A DNA stretch of 18,525 nucleotides. Source: Aliicoccus sp041838435. Lineage in GTDB: Bacteria > Bacillota > Bacilli > Staphylococcales > Salinicoccaceae. The translations under genes were made by a program, and so were the position numbers. Positions within the stretch are counted from its first letter, which is position 1, and each line of letters starts with the position of its first letter. Location: contig JBGYPO010000131.1 in assembly GCA_041838435.1 (NCBI GenBank), positions 1 to 18,525 of the forward strand. Direction: 5' to 3'. The notes beneath the pieces are model-generated. The model was given only the letters and a program-made list of their open reading frames with translations. It was not told the origin of the DNA and made no database searches. This document shows, piece after piece, positions 1 to 7,943 of the stretch.

Positions 1-17
1 AAAGGAGGTCAGACGAA

Positions 18-347
18 ATGCACGTAAGAAGTGGAGATAAAGTCGTTGTAATCAGCGGTAAAGACAAAGGCAAGACAGGCGTCGTATTAACTGCTTTACC
101 TAAAAAAGACCGTGTCATTGTAGAAGGCATTAACATCATTAAGAAACACTCAAAACCTTCACAGATGAGTCCTGAAGGTGGAATTTTAGAAACTGAAGCG
201 CCGATCCATGTATCGAATGTAATGCACGTTGACCCTGAGAGCGGAGAGCGTACACGTGTACGTTACCAAATGAATGATGATGGAAAGAAAGTTCGAATTG
301 CAGTTAAGTCTGGAAAAGAAATTCCGACTTCAAATGATATTAAGTAA
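18..347 (+). CDS. rplX: 50S ribosomal protein L24
   Basis: Early-assembly 50S protein that binds 23S rRNA near the 5' end and helps start subunit folding. The 109-residue product begins with a KOW motif (roughly residues 5-32, including the SGDKVVVISGKDKGKTG stretch), which is diagnostic for L24. Length matches the usual 101-109 residues of Firmicutes. A perfect AAAGGAGGT Shine-Dalgarno at 1-9 precedes the ATG by 8 bases. It is followed 23 bp later by rplE, the standard spc-operon order; rplN would be expected just left of the window. Confidence 0.98.
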   Translation: MHVRSGDKVVVISGKDKGKTGVVLTALPKKDRVIVEGINIIKKHSKPSQMSPEGGILETEAPIHVSNVMHVDPESGERTRVRYQMNDDGKKVRIAVKSGKEIPTSNDIK

Positions 348-370
348 TAGTTTGAGAGGAGGTCCATTAG

Positions 371-910
371 ATGGCTCGTTTAAAAGAAAAGTATGATGAA
401 ACAATTAAAGGTGCACTTGTTGAAAAGTTTAACTACTCATCAGTAATGCAGGCACCAAAAATCGATAAAATTGTAGTAAACATGGGTGTCGGTGACGCTG
501 TTCAAAACGCTAAAGTATTAGATACTGCGGTGGAAGAACTTCAAGCAATCACTGGTCAAAAGCCTTTAATTACTAAAGCTAAAAAATCAATCGCAACATT
601 CCGTTTACGTGATGGTATGCCGATTGGTGCAAAAGTTACACTGCGCGGCGAAAGAATGTATGAATTCTTAGACAAGCTCGTAGCTGTTGCATTACCTCGT
701 GTACGTGACTTTAGAGGTGTCTCTAAAAAAGCGTTCGATGGACGCGGTAACTACACACTTGGTGTGAAAGAACAACTTATTTTCCCGGAAATTGACTACG
801 ATAAAGTATCAAAAGTCCGCGGTATGGATATTGTAATTGTTACAACAGCAAACACAGACGAGGAAGCACGTGAGTTATTAACTCAGTTTGGAATGCCATT
901 TCAAAAGTAA
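371..910 (+). CDS. rplE: 50S ribosomal protein L5
   Basis: Part of the central protuberance; binds 5S rRNA and contacts P-site tRNA through its flexible loop. The 179-residue product has the full family length and conserved stretches such as KIVVNMGVGDA (about 32-42), GQKPLITKAKKSIATFRLR (about 62-80) and a C-terminal GMDIVIVTTANTDEEARELL. GAGGAGGT at 356-363 sits 7 bases before the ATG. It lies between rplX and rpsN as in other Bacilli, so it is expected to be translated from the long spc-operon message. Confidence 0.98.
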   Translation: MARLKEKYDETIKGALVEKFNYSSVMQAPKIDKIVVNMGVGDAVQNAKVLDTAVEELQAITGQKPLITKAKKSIATFRLRDGMPIGAKVTLRGERMYEFLDKLVAVALPRVRDFRGVSKKAFDGRGNYTLGVKEQLIFPEIDYDKVSKVRGMDIVIVTTANTDEEARELLTQFGMPFQK

Positions 911-929
911 GTAATAAGGAGGCGATATT

Positions 930-1115
930 GTGGCTAAAAAATCAATGATCGCAAAGCAAAAAAGAGAACAAAAATTTAAAGTAAGAGAATACACACGTTG
1001 TGAGCGTTGTGGACGTCCACACTCTGTAATTCGTAAATTCAAACTTTGCCGTATCTGTTTCCGTGAACTTGCTCATAAAGGCCAGATTCCTGGCGTTAAA
1101 AAGGCAAGCTGGTAA
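930..1115 (+). CDS. rpsN: 30S ribosomal protein S14, zinc-binding type Z
   Basis: Short S14 of the 30S head, 61 residues, starting with GTG after AAGGAGGCG (917-925). Four cysteines in two CxxC pairs (C24, C27, C40, C43) form the zinc ribbon that separates this type from the longer zinc-free S14 paralogue. In Firmicutes the zinc form is normally the spc-operon copy, and a zinc-independent copy often lies elsewhere for zinc-poor conditions; none is visible here. The antisense reading frames over this gene are shadows. Confidence 0.97.
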   Translation: MAKKSMIAKQKREQKFKVREYTRCERCGRPHSVIRKFKLCRICFRELAHKGQIPGVKKASW

Positions 1116-1145
1116 GCCGTATAATTTGAAAGGAGGCAACTCATA

Positions 1146-1544
1146 ATGTCAATGACAGATCCAATTGCAGATATGCTAACACGCATTAGAAATGCAAACA
1201 TAGTGAAACACGAATCTTTAGAAATTCCTGCGTCGAACATCAAAAAAGAGATTGCAGAAATTTTAAAAACTGAAGGTTTTGTTAAGAACGTTGAATATAT
1301 TGAAGATGACAAACAAGGTATTATCCGAGTGTTCTTAAAATATGGTCAGAAAGATGAGCGCGTAATCACAGGATTAAAGCGTATTTCTAAACCAGGTTTA
1401 AGAGTATATGCAAGACGCGAGGAATTACCTAGAGTATTAAGTGGTCTTGGTGTTGCATTAATTTCAACATCTGAAGGTGTACTTACAGATAAAGAAGCAC
1501 GTAAAAGAAATATCGGCGGCGAAGTCCTCGCTTACGTTTGGTAA
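1146..1544 (+). CDS. rpsH: 30S ribosomal protein S8
   Basis: Binds the central domain of 16S rRNA and is needed for platform assembly. The 132-residue product opens with the family signature TDPIADMLTRIRNA (about 4-17) and ends with the conserved STSEGVLTDKEARKRNIGG region. AAAGGAGGCA at 1129-1138 supports the ATG. In E. coli S8 is the translational repressor of the spc operon, acting near rplE; whether that holds in this organism cannot be told from the sequence. Confidence 0.98.
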   Translation: MSMTDPIADMLTRIRNANIVKHESLEIPASNIKKEIAEILKTEGFVKNVEYIEDDKQGIIRVFLKYGQKDERVITGLKRISKPGLRVYARREELPRVLSGLGVALISTSEGVLTDKEARKRNIGGEVLAYVW

Positions 1545-1565
1545 AAATCAAGGAGGTGCAAAGCA

Positions 1566-2102
1566 ATGAGTCGTGTTGGTAAAAAAGTAATCGAGGTACC
1601 AAAGGATGTAGAAGTAAACATCGATGGTACACACATTACAGTTAAGGGCCCTAAAGGGGAACTTTCAAACACTTTCCATGAGGAAATGACATATAAATTA
1701 GAAGACGGCCAACTAGAAGTTGTACGTCCAAGTGATTCTAAAGAACACAAAATGCACCATGGTACGACACGTACGTTAATCAATAACATGGTAGTCGGTG
1801 TATCTGAAGGATTCTCAAAACAACTAGAACTAATTGGTGTTGGTTACCGTGCTCAAATGCAGGGTAAGAAACTTATTTTAAACGTTGGTCTTTCACATCC
1901 AGTTGAATTTGAACCGAGTGATGCTATCACTATTACAGTTGAGAAAAACACTCAGATCAAAGTTGAAGGTCACAACAAAGAGGAAGTTGGAGCACTTGCT
2001 TCAAACATCCGTCAAGTTCGTCCACCAGAACCTTATAAAGGTAAAGGTATTCGCTATAAAGACGAACAGGTTCGTCGTAAAGAAGGTAAAACTGGTAAAT
2101 AA
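1566..2102 (+). CDS. rplF: 50S ribosomal protein L6
   Basis: Protein of the 50S stalk base near the sarcin-ricin loop, contributing to the factor-binding site. The 178-residue product starts SRVGKKVIEVPKDVEV and carries the C-terminal signature PEPYKGKGIRYKDE (about 153-166), which identifies bacterial L6. AAGGAGGTG at 1550-1558 precedes the ATG. It is 21 bp after rpsH and 22 bp before rplR, with no sign of independent transcription. Confidence 0.98.
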   Translation: MSRVGKKVIEVPKDVEVNIDGTHITVKGPKGELSNTFHEEMTYKLEDGQLEVVRPSDSKEHKMHHGTTRTLINNMVVGVSEGFSKQLELIGVGYRAQMQGKKLILNVGLSHPVEFEPSDAITITVEKNTQIKVEGHNKEEVGALASNIRQVRPPEPYKGKGIRYKDEQVRRKEGKTGK

Positions 2103-2124
2103 ACAATAGTGAGGAGTGACATTA

Positions 2125-2487
2125 ATGATCACTAAAATTGATAAGAATAAAGTGCGTCGTAAACGTCATGGACGTGTCAGAAACAAGTTATCTGGTACGG
2201 CTCTTAGACCACGTTTGAACGTGTATCGCTCAAACAAGCACATATACGCACAAGTAATTAACGATGTTGATCAAGTAACTTTAGCAAGTGCCTCTACTAA
2301 AGATCCAGACTTTACTTTAGAGTTGGGTTCGAACGTTGAAGCCGCGAAAGTTGTTGGTGAGTTAGTAGCAAAACGTGCTAAAGAAAATGGTGTCAGCACG
2401 GTGGTATTTGACCGTGGCGGTTACCTATATCATGGACGTGTGAAAGCATTAGCAGATGCAGCACGTGAAAATGGATTAGAATTTTAA
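2125..2487 (+). CDS. rplR: 50S ribosomal protein L18
   Basis: Central-protuberance protein that binds 5S rRNA together with L5. The product is 120 residues from the ATG at 2125, the normal Firmicute length. The frame can be opened at an upstream GTG (2116), but that codon lies inside the GAGGAGTG ribosome-binding site at 2111-2118, so the ATG 6 bases later is the start. Conserved features are the basic N-terminus (KVRRKRHGRVRNKLSGT), the NVYRSNKHIYAQVI segment and the C-terminal VFDRGGYLYHGRVKALADAAREN. Confidence 0.97.
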   Translation: MITKIDKNKVRRKRHGRVRNKLSGTALRPRLNVYRSNKHIYAQVINDVDQVTLASASTKDPDFTLELGSNVEAAKVVGELVAKRAKENGVSTVVFDRGGYLYHGRVKALADAARENGLEF

Positions 2488-2504
2488 ACGAAGGAGGCAA
2501 CATA

Positions 2505-3005
2505 ATGGCTCGTAGAGAAAGAGAACCACAAGAATTTGAAGAGCGCGTAGTGACGATTAACCGTATTGCAAAAGTTGTAAAAGGTGGTCGTCGATTCCGT
2601 TTCTCAGCTTTAGTAGTAGTTGGAGATAAAAAGGGACGCGTAGGTTTCGGTACTGGTAAAGCACAAGAAGTACCTGAAGCAATCAAGAAAGCAATCGAAG
2701 CTGCGAAGAAAGATTTAGTTCAAGTACCATTAGTTGACGGTACGATTCCACATGAGGTAATCGGAACATTCAGTTCAGGTCGCGTATTCATGAAGCCTGC
2801 AGCACCTGGTACAGGGGTTATCGCTGGCGGTCCAGTGCGTGCCGTATTAGAACTTGCTGGTGTGACTGATATCTTAAGTAAGTCATTAGGTGCAAATACG
2901 CCTATCAACGTAGTACGTGCAACAATGAAAGGTTTAACTGACCTTAAAAATGCTGAAGAAGTAGCGAGTCTACGCGGCAAAACAGTTGAAGAGTTACTAA
3001 ACTAA
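2505..3005 (+). CDS. rpsE: 30S ribosomal protein S5
   Basis: S5 shapes the mRNA entry tunnel and contributes to decoding fidelity; its N-terminal loop is the classic site of spectinomycin resistance changes. The 166-residue product has the double-stranded RNA-binding N-domain (ERVVTINRIAKVVKGGRRF, about 13-31) and the C-terminal S5 domain with GTGVIAGGPVRAVLELAGV (about 101-119). The spectinomycin loop around KVVKGGRRF reads as wild type. AAGGAGGCA at 2491-2499 supports the ATG. Confidence 0.98.
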   Translation: MARREREPQEFEERVVTINRIAKVVKGGRRFRFSALVVVGDKKGRVGFGTGKAQEVPEAIKKAIEAAKKDLVQVPLVDGTIPHEVIGTFSSGRVFMKPAAPGTGVIAGGPVRAVLELAGVTDILSKSLGANTPINVVRATMKGLTDLKNAEEVASLRGKTVEELLN

Positions 3006-3026
3006 TTAAAGTGAGGAGGGATTCCG

Positions 3027-3206
3027 TTGGCTCAAATTAAAGTTACCCTCATTAAAAGTGTGATTGGGAAATCAGAGACGCAAAGAAAAACAGTTGAATC
3101 TCTTGGATTTAACAAAATTAATCAAACGAAAACGTTTGAAGACACACCTCAAATCAGAGGCCAGGTAAACAAAGTTAAACATATGCTTTCAGTAGAAGAA
3201 GCATAA
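3027..3206 (+). CDS. rpmD: 50S ribosomal protein L30
   Basis: Small 50S protein of 59 residues, found in most Firmicutes. I read it directly from the sequence: TTG start at 3027 after GAGGAGGG (3013-3020), then AQIKVTLIKSVIGK, a central TVESLGFNKINQT, and the C-terminal QIRGQVNKVKHMLSVEEA, all typical of L30. It fills the only gap between rpsE and rplO and sits in its standard position. The TTG start suggests weaker initiation than the neighbours, offset by the strong Shine-Dalgarno. Confidence 0.96.
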   Translation: MAQIKVTLIKSVIGKSETQRKTVESLGFNKINQTKTFEDTPQIRGQVNKVKHMLSVEEA

Positions 3207-3233
3207 GTGATATCATGAAAAAGGAGGGATAAC

Positions 3234-3674
3234 ATGAAATTACACGAATTAAAACCAGTTCCAGGTGCTCGTAAATCTCGTAAGCGCGTGGGTCGTGGTA
3301 TGTCATCAGGTCATGGTAAAACATCGGGTCGTGGACACGATGGTCAAAACTCACGTTCTGGTGGTGGCGTAGGTAATGTATTCGAAGGTGGACAATTACC
3401 TCTTTTCCGTAGAATTCCTAAACGTGGATTCACAAACATCAACCGTAAAGAATATGCAATTGTAAACTTAGATGATTTAAATCGCTTTGATGCAGATACA
3501 GAAGTAACACCGGCATTACTCGTTGAATCAGGTCTTGTTAAAAATGAGAAGTCTGGTATTAAAGTTTTGGGTAACGGTAAACTCGAGAAGAAGTTAACGA
3601 TCAAAGCTCATAAGTTTTCTACTTCAGCTGCTAAAGCAATTGAGGAACAGGGCGGAAATTACGAGGTGATCTAG
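3234..3674 (+). CDS. rplO: 50S ribosomal protein L15
   Basis: Late-assembly 50S protein of 146 residues. The glycine- and arginine-rich N-terminal tail (RKRVGRGMSSGHGKTSGRGH, about 17-36) threads into 23S rRNA, and the C-terminal domain carries the KAHKFSTSAAKAIEEQGG segment. AAAGGAGGG at 3219-3227 precedes the ATG. The stop codon is only 2 bases before secY, so translation of the two is probably coupled, as in other bacteria. Confidence 0.98.
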   Translation: MKLHELKPVPGARKSRKRVGRGMSSGHGKTSGRGHDGQNSRSGGGVGNVFEGGQLPLFRRIPKRGFTNINRKEYAIVNLDDLNRFDADTEVTPALLVESGLVKNEKSGIKVLGNGKLEKKLTIKAHKFSTSAAKAIEEQGGNYEVI

Positions 3675-3676
3675 TC

Positions 3677-4975
3677 ATGTTCGGAACACTTTTGAACTTT
3701 TTTAGAATCCAGGAAATTCGCAGTAAAATTTTCTTTACCTTAGCAATGCTAATCGTCTTCAAAATTGGAACGTTCATTCCAGTACCTGGGGTGGACCCGG
3801 CAGTATTTGACATGGGTGCAGGCCAAGGTGGTGTGCTCGATTTAATGAACACATTCGGTGGTGGGGCACTGATGAACTTCTCTGTGTTTGCAATGGGTAT
3901 CATGCCATACATCACAGCGAGCATCGTCGTGCAGTTACTCCAGCTCGATGTCGTTCCTAAATTTGCTGAATGGGCACGCCAAGGTGAAGTGGGGCGTCGT
4001 AAACTTACACAGTTCACACGCTATTTCACTATCGTTCTTGCATTCATTCAGTCAATTGGTATGTCATTTGCATTTAACCAAATGTTTGACGGCATGTTAA
4101 TTGATGATAACAACATAGCATCGTACTTAATTATCGCACTTGTACTGACAACAGGTACAGCATTCTTAATGTGGTTAGGTGAACAAATTACAGCTCATGG
4201 TGTCGGAAATGGTATTTCAATCATTATCGCAGGTGGTATTTTAGCGATGATGCCAAACGCATTGTTACAGTTCTACCAGCAGCGTTTTGTTGGTGCTGAT
4301 GACATCACAATGGCAGTATTAGAGTTACTTGGTATAATCGTCTTTGTCCTATTGCTTACAGCATTTGTTGTCTTTATCTTGCAAGCAGTAAGAAAGATTC
4401 CAGTGCAATATGCAAAACGTCAGAGTGTTGGTAAAGGTCTTGCACCAAAATCAACATATTTACCATTAAAAGTGAACCCAGCGGGAGTTATCCCGGTAAT
4501 CTTTGCAATGGCATTCTTTATGATGCCGCAAACATTGACATTGCTCTTCCCAGATTCGGAAGTTGCACAGACGATTTCTCGTTTTGCGGATCCATCAGAT
4601 AGCATTGGGATTATATTCTATGTCATCTTGATTATTGCATTCACTTACTTCTATTCATTTGTTCAAGTGAACCCAGAAAAAATGGCAGATAACTTAAGAA
4701 ATCAAGGCAGTTACATTCCTGGTATCCGTCCTGGTAAAACAACGCAGGAATATATTACATCGGTACTATATAGATTGGTATTTGTAGGGTCTATTTTCTT
4801 AGCATTCGTTGCTATACTACCTATATTTATGGGTAACTTACTAGATCTTCCACCAGCATTACAAATTGGTGGTACAAGCTTACTAATCGTTGTCGGTGTT
4901 GTATTAAATACGTTTGTTTCACTTCAGGGTACAGCGGATCAAAAGGCATACCGCGGCTTTACAAAGCGTGGTTAG
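3677..4975 (+). CDS. secY: Protein translocase subunit SecY
   Basis: Pore-forming subunit of the SecYEG translocon in the cytoplasmic membrane, which exports and inserts proteins with SecA or the ribosome. The 432-residue product has the expected ten hydrophobic segments. Conserved landmarks are IPVPGVDP (about 31-38, TM1 and plug region), GIMPYITASIVVQLL (TM2), ITAHGVGNGISIII (TM4-5), RIPVQYAKR-like KIPVQYAKRQ (cytosolic loop) and IPGIRPGKTT (cytosolic loop C5). The Shine-Dalgarno GAGGTGAT (3663-3670) lies inside the end of rplO. This is the housekeeping secY by position; no accessory secA2 or secY2 genes are here. Confidence 0.98.
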   Translation: MFGTLLNFFRIQEIRSKIFFTLAMLIVFKIGTFIPVPGVDPAVFDMGAGQGGVLDLMNTFGGGALMNFSVFAMGIMPYITASIVVQLLQLDVVPKFAEWARQGEVGRRKLTQFTRYFTIVLAFIQSIGMSFAFNQMFDGMLIDDNNIASYLIIALVLTTGTAFLMWLGEQITAHGVGNGISIIIAGGILAMMPNALLQFYQQRFVGADDITMAVLELLGIIVFVLLLTAFVVFILQAVRKIPVQYAKRQSVGKGLAPKSTYLPLKVNPAGVIPVIFAMAFFMMPQTLTLLFPDSEVAQTISRFADPSDSIGIIFYVILIIAFTYFYSFVQVNPEKMADNLRNQGSYIPGIRPGKTTQEYITSVLYRLVFVGSIFLAFVAILPIFMGNLLDLPPALQIGGTSLLIVVGVVLNTFVSLQGTADQKAYRGFTKRG

Positions 4976-4990
4976 GAGGAAATCTTAACA

Positions 4991-5638
4991 ATGAACATTA
5001 TTATTATGGGACTTCCTGGTGCCGGCAAAGGTACACAGGCAGCAGAAATCATACAAGAATTTCAAATTCCTCATATTTCTACTGGGGATATGTTCCGTCT
5101 TGCAATGAAACAAGAAACAGAACTCGGACTGCAGGCTAAAGCATTCATGGATAATGGTGATCTTGTACCAGACGAAGTGACAATTGGCATTGTTAAAGAA
5201 CGACTTAGTCAGAGTGATGCGAAAGACGGATTCTTGTTAGATGGCTTCCCAAGAACAATAGAGCAGGCAGAAGCATTAAATGACATTTTAAATGAATTAG
5301 ATACGAAAATTGATCGTACAATCTTTATAGATGTCCCTGAGGAAGAATTAATGAATCGCTTAACTGGCAGACGTATTTGCACGTCTTGTGGTGCAGCGTA
5401 TCATCTTGTCTTTAACCCGCCTAAAAACGAAGGTGTGTGTGATTTAGATGGTGCCAAACTTTATCAGCGTGATGATGATAATCCAGACACAGTAGCGAAT
5501 CGACTTCAAGTTAATGTGAAGCAAACACAACCACTTATTGATTTTTACAAAGACCTCGGTGTATTTGTAAATGTAGATGGTTCTCGTGATATCGATGTGG
5601 TATTTAGTGATGTTGCAGATATTCTTAAGAATATTTAA
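4991..5638 (+). CDS. adk: Adenylate kinase, zinc-binding long form
   Basis: Interconverts ATP + AMP and 2 ADP in the cytosol. The 215-residue product has the Walker A loop GLPGAGKGT (7-15), the DGFPRT AMP-binding segment (84-89) and a long LID domain. The LID carries C130, C133, C150 and D153, the Cys3-Asp zinc site known from Gram-positive adenylate kinases. TAGGAGGAA at 4974-4982 precedes the ATG. As in Bacillus and Staphylococcus it follows secY. Bacillus has map next; here no map is present before infA. Confidence 0.98.
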   Translation: MNIIIMGLPGAGKGTQAAEIIQEFQIPHISTGDMFRLAMKQETELGLQAKAFMDNGDLVPDEVTIGIVKERLSQSDAKDGFLLDGFPRTIEQAEALNDILNELDTKIDRTIFIDVPEEELMNRLTGRRICTSCGAAYHLVFNPPKNEGVCDLDGAKLYQRDDDNPDTVANRLQVNVKQTQPLIDFYKDLGVFVNVDGSRDIDVVFSDVADILKNI

Positions 5639-5764
5639 TTCACCTGTCTTTAGGTGAAACAATACGCACGAGAAACATGTCAATGCGACCAAACGCGTGG
5701 TTTGTATTGATGAAATTCTCACCTAAAGTGAAAATTTATGAAGAAAATTTTTAGACAGGGGGAT
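5639..5764 (+). promoter_or_regulatory. Structured leader between adk and infA
   Basis: The 132-bp gap has no ORF of note but several inverted repeats. TTCACCT (5639-5645) pairs with AGGTGAA (5652-5658) in a local hairpin. CTTTAGGTGA (5648-5657) also matches TCACCTAAAG (5719-5728) over ten bases, and CCTGTCT (5643-5649) matches AGACAGG (5753-5759), which runs into the AGGGGG Shine-Dalgarno of infA (about 5757-5763). A smaller stem, TCAAT/ATTGA enclosing ACCA/TGGT (5680-5710), fits inside. The alternatives exclude one another in part, as in a translational switch. The pairings are seen; a regulatory role is inferred. Confidence 0.45.
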
Positions 5765-5770
5765 TAACAA

Positions 5771-5989
5771 TTGAGTAAAGAAGATGTAATTGAATTAGAA
5801 GGTACAGTCATCGATACGTTGCCGAACGCGATGTTCAAAGTTGAACTCGAAAACGGTCACGAAATCTTAGCACATGTATCAGGGAAAATTCGTATGCACT
5901 ATATTAGAATTCTTCCTGGAGATAAAGTTACTGTGGAGATGTCACCTTACGATTTAACGCGCGGCAGAATCACGTATCGATTCAAATAA
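5771..5989 (+). CDS. infA: Translation initiation factor IF-1
   Basis: Binds the 30S A site during initiation and works with IF2 and IF3. The 72-residue product is a single S1/OB-fold domain with the conserved IELEGTV (about 7-13), GHEILAHVSGKIR (about 29-41) and PYDLTRGRITYR (59-70). The start is TTG after AGGGGG (5757-5763). That Shine-Dalgarno can be partly sequestered by the upstream inverted repeats, so initiation may be controlled. It is the usual link between adk and rpmJ. Confidence 0.97.
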   Translation: MSKEDVIELEGTVIDTLPNAMFKVELENGHEILAHVSGKIRMHYIRILPGDKVTVEMSPYDLTRGRITYRFK

Positions 5990-6018
5990 GGACTCCATTC
6001 TACAAGGAGGTAAATGAT

Positions 6019-6132
6019 ATGAAAGTAAGAGCGTCAGTAAAACCTATTTGCGAGAAATGTAAAGTTGTTCGCAGAAAAGGGAAAGTAATGATTATTTGTG
6101 AAAACCCTAAGCATAAGCAGAAGCAAGGATAA
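6019..6132 (+). CDS. rpmJ: 50S ribosomal protein L36, zinc-binding form
   Basis: Smallest 50S protein, 37 residues, read directly from the sequence: ATG at 6019 after CAAGGAGGT (6003-6011), product beginning MKVRASVKPICEKCK and ending HKQKQG. C11, C14, C27 and H32 form the zinc site, so this is the zinc-containing L36 variant. Its place between infA and rpsM is invariant in Bacilli. The antisense frame over this stretch is a shadow. Confidence 0.97.
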   Translation: MKVRASVKPICEKCKVVRRKGKVMIICENPKHKQKQG

Positions 6133-6154
6133 TATTAAACAGGAGGTGTAATAT

Positions 6155-6520
6155 ATGGCTCGTATAGCAGGTGTAGATGTACCACGCGACAAACGCGTTG
6201 TCATTTCATTAACATATATTTTTGGTATCGGAAATACACGCGCAAAAGAGATCTTAACTAAAGCAGATGTAAATTTGGATACGCGTGTAAAAGACTTAAC
6301 GGATGATGAACTCAATAAAATCCGTGAAATCATTGATGGATACAAAATCGAAGGTGACTTACGTCGTGAGACAAACTTAAATATTAAGCGTCTAATGGAG
6401 ATTGCTTCTAATAGAGGTATTCGCCACCGTCGTGGTCTACCAACTCGTGGACAGAATACTAAAAACAACGCACGTACGCGTAAAGGTCCAGTTAAAACAG
6501 TAGCGAACAAGAAAAAATAA
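6155..6520 (+). CDS. rpsM: 30S ribosomal protein S13
   Basis: Head protein of the 30S subunit that forms intersubunit bridges with L5 and 23S rRNA and touches P-site tRNA by its basic C-terminal tail. The 121-residue product has the helix-hairpin-helix region around YIFGIGNTRAKEIL (about 23-36) and the signature RGIRHRRGLPTRGQNTKNNA (about 88-107). CAGGAGGTG at 6140-6148 precedes the ATG. It opens the rpsM-rpsK-rpoA-rplQ alpha block. Confidence 0.98.
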   Translation: MARIAGVDVPRDKRVVISLTYIFGIGNTRAKEILTKADVNLDTRVKDLTDDELNKIREIIDGYKIEGDLRRETNLNIKRLMEIASNRGIRHRRGLPTRGQNTKNNARTRKGPVKTVANKKK

Positions 6521-6539
6521 TGAGTGAAGGAGGCTAATC

Positions 6540-6929
6540 ATGGCTCGTAAACAACAATCACGTAAACGTAGAGTGAAAAAGAATGTCGAGGCGGGTGTTG
6601 CACATATCCGTTCTACATTTAACAATACGATCGTAACGATTACAGATGAATTTGGTAATGCATTATCTTGGTCATCAGCAGGTGCACTAGGATTTAGAGG
6701 TTCAAAAAAATCAACACCATTTGCAGCTCAAATGGCGTCAGAAACGGCGAGTAAAGCTGCGATGGAGCATGGTCTAAAAACAGTTGAAGTTACAGTTAAA
6801 GGACCAGGTGCTGGTCGTGAAGCTGCAATTCGTGCACTTCAGTCAGCTGGATTAGATATCACAGCAATCAAAGACGTAACGCCAGTTCCACACAATGGTT
6901 GTCGACCACCGAAACGTCGCCGCGTATAG
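6540..6929 (+). CDS. rpsK: 30S ribosomal protein S11
   Basis: Platform protein of the 30S subunit lining the mRNA exit path near the Shine-Dalgarno helix. The 129-residue product has FNNTIVTITD (about 28-37), the glycine-rich VKGPGAGREAAIRAL (about 86-100) and the invariant tail DVTPVPHNGCRPPKRRRV. GAAGGAGGC at 6526-6534 precedes the ATG. A 50-bp gap follows before rpoA, longer than the spacing between the ribosomal protein genes. Confidence 0.98.
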   Translation: MARKQQSRKRRVKKNVEAGVAHIRSTFNNTIVTITDEFGNALSWSSAGALGFRGSKKSTPFAAQMASETASKAAMEHGLKTVEVTVKGPGAGREAAIRALQSAGLDITAIKDVTPVPHNGCRPPKRRRV

Positions 6930-6979
6930 TCGTTTTGATCAACAAAAATCTCACGACGTTATAGGAAGGAAGTTTAGCA

Positions 6980-7924
6980 ATGATAGAAATCGAAAAACCT
7001 AGAATTGAAACAGTAGAAACCTCGGAAGATTCTAAGTTCGGTAAGTTTGTTGTTGAACCATTGGAAAGAGGATATGGGACAACACTTGGAAACTCCTTGC
7101 GTCGCATTCTATTATCATCTTTACCTGGAGCAGCTGTAAAAACAGTCGAAATCGAAGGTGTTTTACACGAGTTCTCAACAGTGCCAGATGTAATGGAGGA
7201 TGTTACGACTATCATCACAAGCATTAAAGATTTATCTTTAAAAGTTTATTCCGATGAAGACAAAACTTTAGAGATTGACTTTAGTGGCGCGGGTGTAGTG
7301 ACTGCTAGTGATATTACGCATGACAGTGACGTTGAAATTTTAAACAGAGATTTAAAAATTGCAACGGTATCTAAAGGTGGATCATTGAAATTGCGCATGA
7401 CGGCTTCAAGAGGTCGTGGCTATACACTTGCAGAAGGAAATAACAAAGCGGATTTACCAATCGGTGTGATCCCGGTTGACTCAATCTTTACACCAGTTGA
7501 ACGTGTGAACTACACAGTAGAAAATACACGTGTTGGTCAAATGACTAACTATGATAAGTTAACATTAGACGTCTGGACAGATGGTTCACTTACACCACAA
7601 GAAGGTGTCGCACTTGCTGCAAAAATCATGACAGAACACTTAAATATTTTTGTGACGCTGACTGATGAAGCACAGCATGCTGATATCATGATTGAAAAAG
7701 AAGAAGATCAAAAAGAAAAAGTGTTAGAGATGTCTATTGAAGAACTTGATTTATCTGTGCGCTCGTATAACTGTTTGAAACGTGCGGGTATTAACTCTGT
7801 TCAAGAATTAACAGATAAAACTGAAGCTGACATGATGAAAGTACGTAACTTGGGACGTAAATCATTAGAAGAAGTAAGGTTTAAATTAGATGATCTTGGT
7901 CTTACACTTAAACAAGAAGACTAA
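6980..7924 (+). CDS. rpoA: DNA-directed RNA polymerase subunit alpha
   Basis: Alpha dimerises to seed core polymerase assembly, and its C-terminal domain contacts UP elements and activators. The 314-residue product has the N-terminal assembly domain (about 1-230; conserved GYGTTLGNSLRRILLSSLPG) and a linker rich in E and K. The alpha-CTD (about 245-314) carries the determinant VRSYNCLKRAGI, equivalent to the DNA-contacting region around R265 of E. coli, plus VRNLGRKSLEEV. The ATG follows AGGAAGGAAG (6963-6972). It lies between rpsK and rplQ as expected. Confidence 0.99.
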   Translation: MIEIEKPRIETVETSEDSKFGKFVVEPLERGYGTTLGNSLRRILLSSLPGAAVKTVEIEGVLHEFSTVPDVMEDVTTIITSIKDLSLKVYSDEDKTLEIDFSGAGVVTASDITHDSDVEILNRDLKIATVSKGGSLKLRMTASRGRGYTLAEGNNKADLPIGVIPVDSIFTPVERVNYTVENTRVGQMTNYDKLTLDVWTDGSLTPQEGVALAAKIMTEHLNIFVTLTDEAQHADIMIEKEEDQKEKVLEMSIEELDLSVRSYNCLKRAGINSVQELTDKTEADMMKVRNLGRKSLEEVRFKLDDLGLTLKQED

Positions 7925-7943
7925 CAATGAGGGAGGTTAAACA

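Noticed and set aside
1885..2109. 74-codon plus-strand frame inside rplF.
   Set aside because: Out-of-frame shadow of rplF with a lysine- and leucine-rich artefact composition.
3344..4017. Antisense frames opposite rplO and secY (and similar ones opposite rpsH, rplF, rpsE, rpsM, rpoA and ecfA1).
   Set aside because: They lie fully opposite well-identified conserved genes, lack Shine-Dalgarno sequences and show no recognisable motifs.
5639..5770. A remnant of map (methionine aminopeptidase) between adk and infA.
   Set aside because: The gap is 132 bp and none of its frames shows aminopeptidase motifs; it consists of inverted repeats.
6930..6979. Weak hairpin (TATA-TCGT/ACGA-TATA) in the gap between rpsK and rpoA.
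   Set aside because: Short, interrupted, no T tract and no long-range partner; not enough to call a regulator or terminator.
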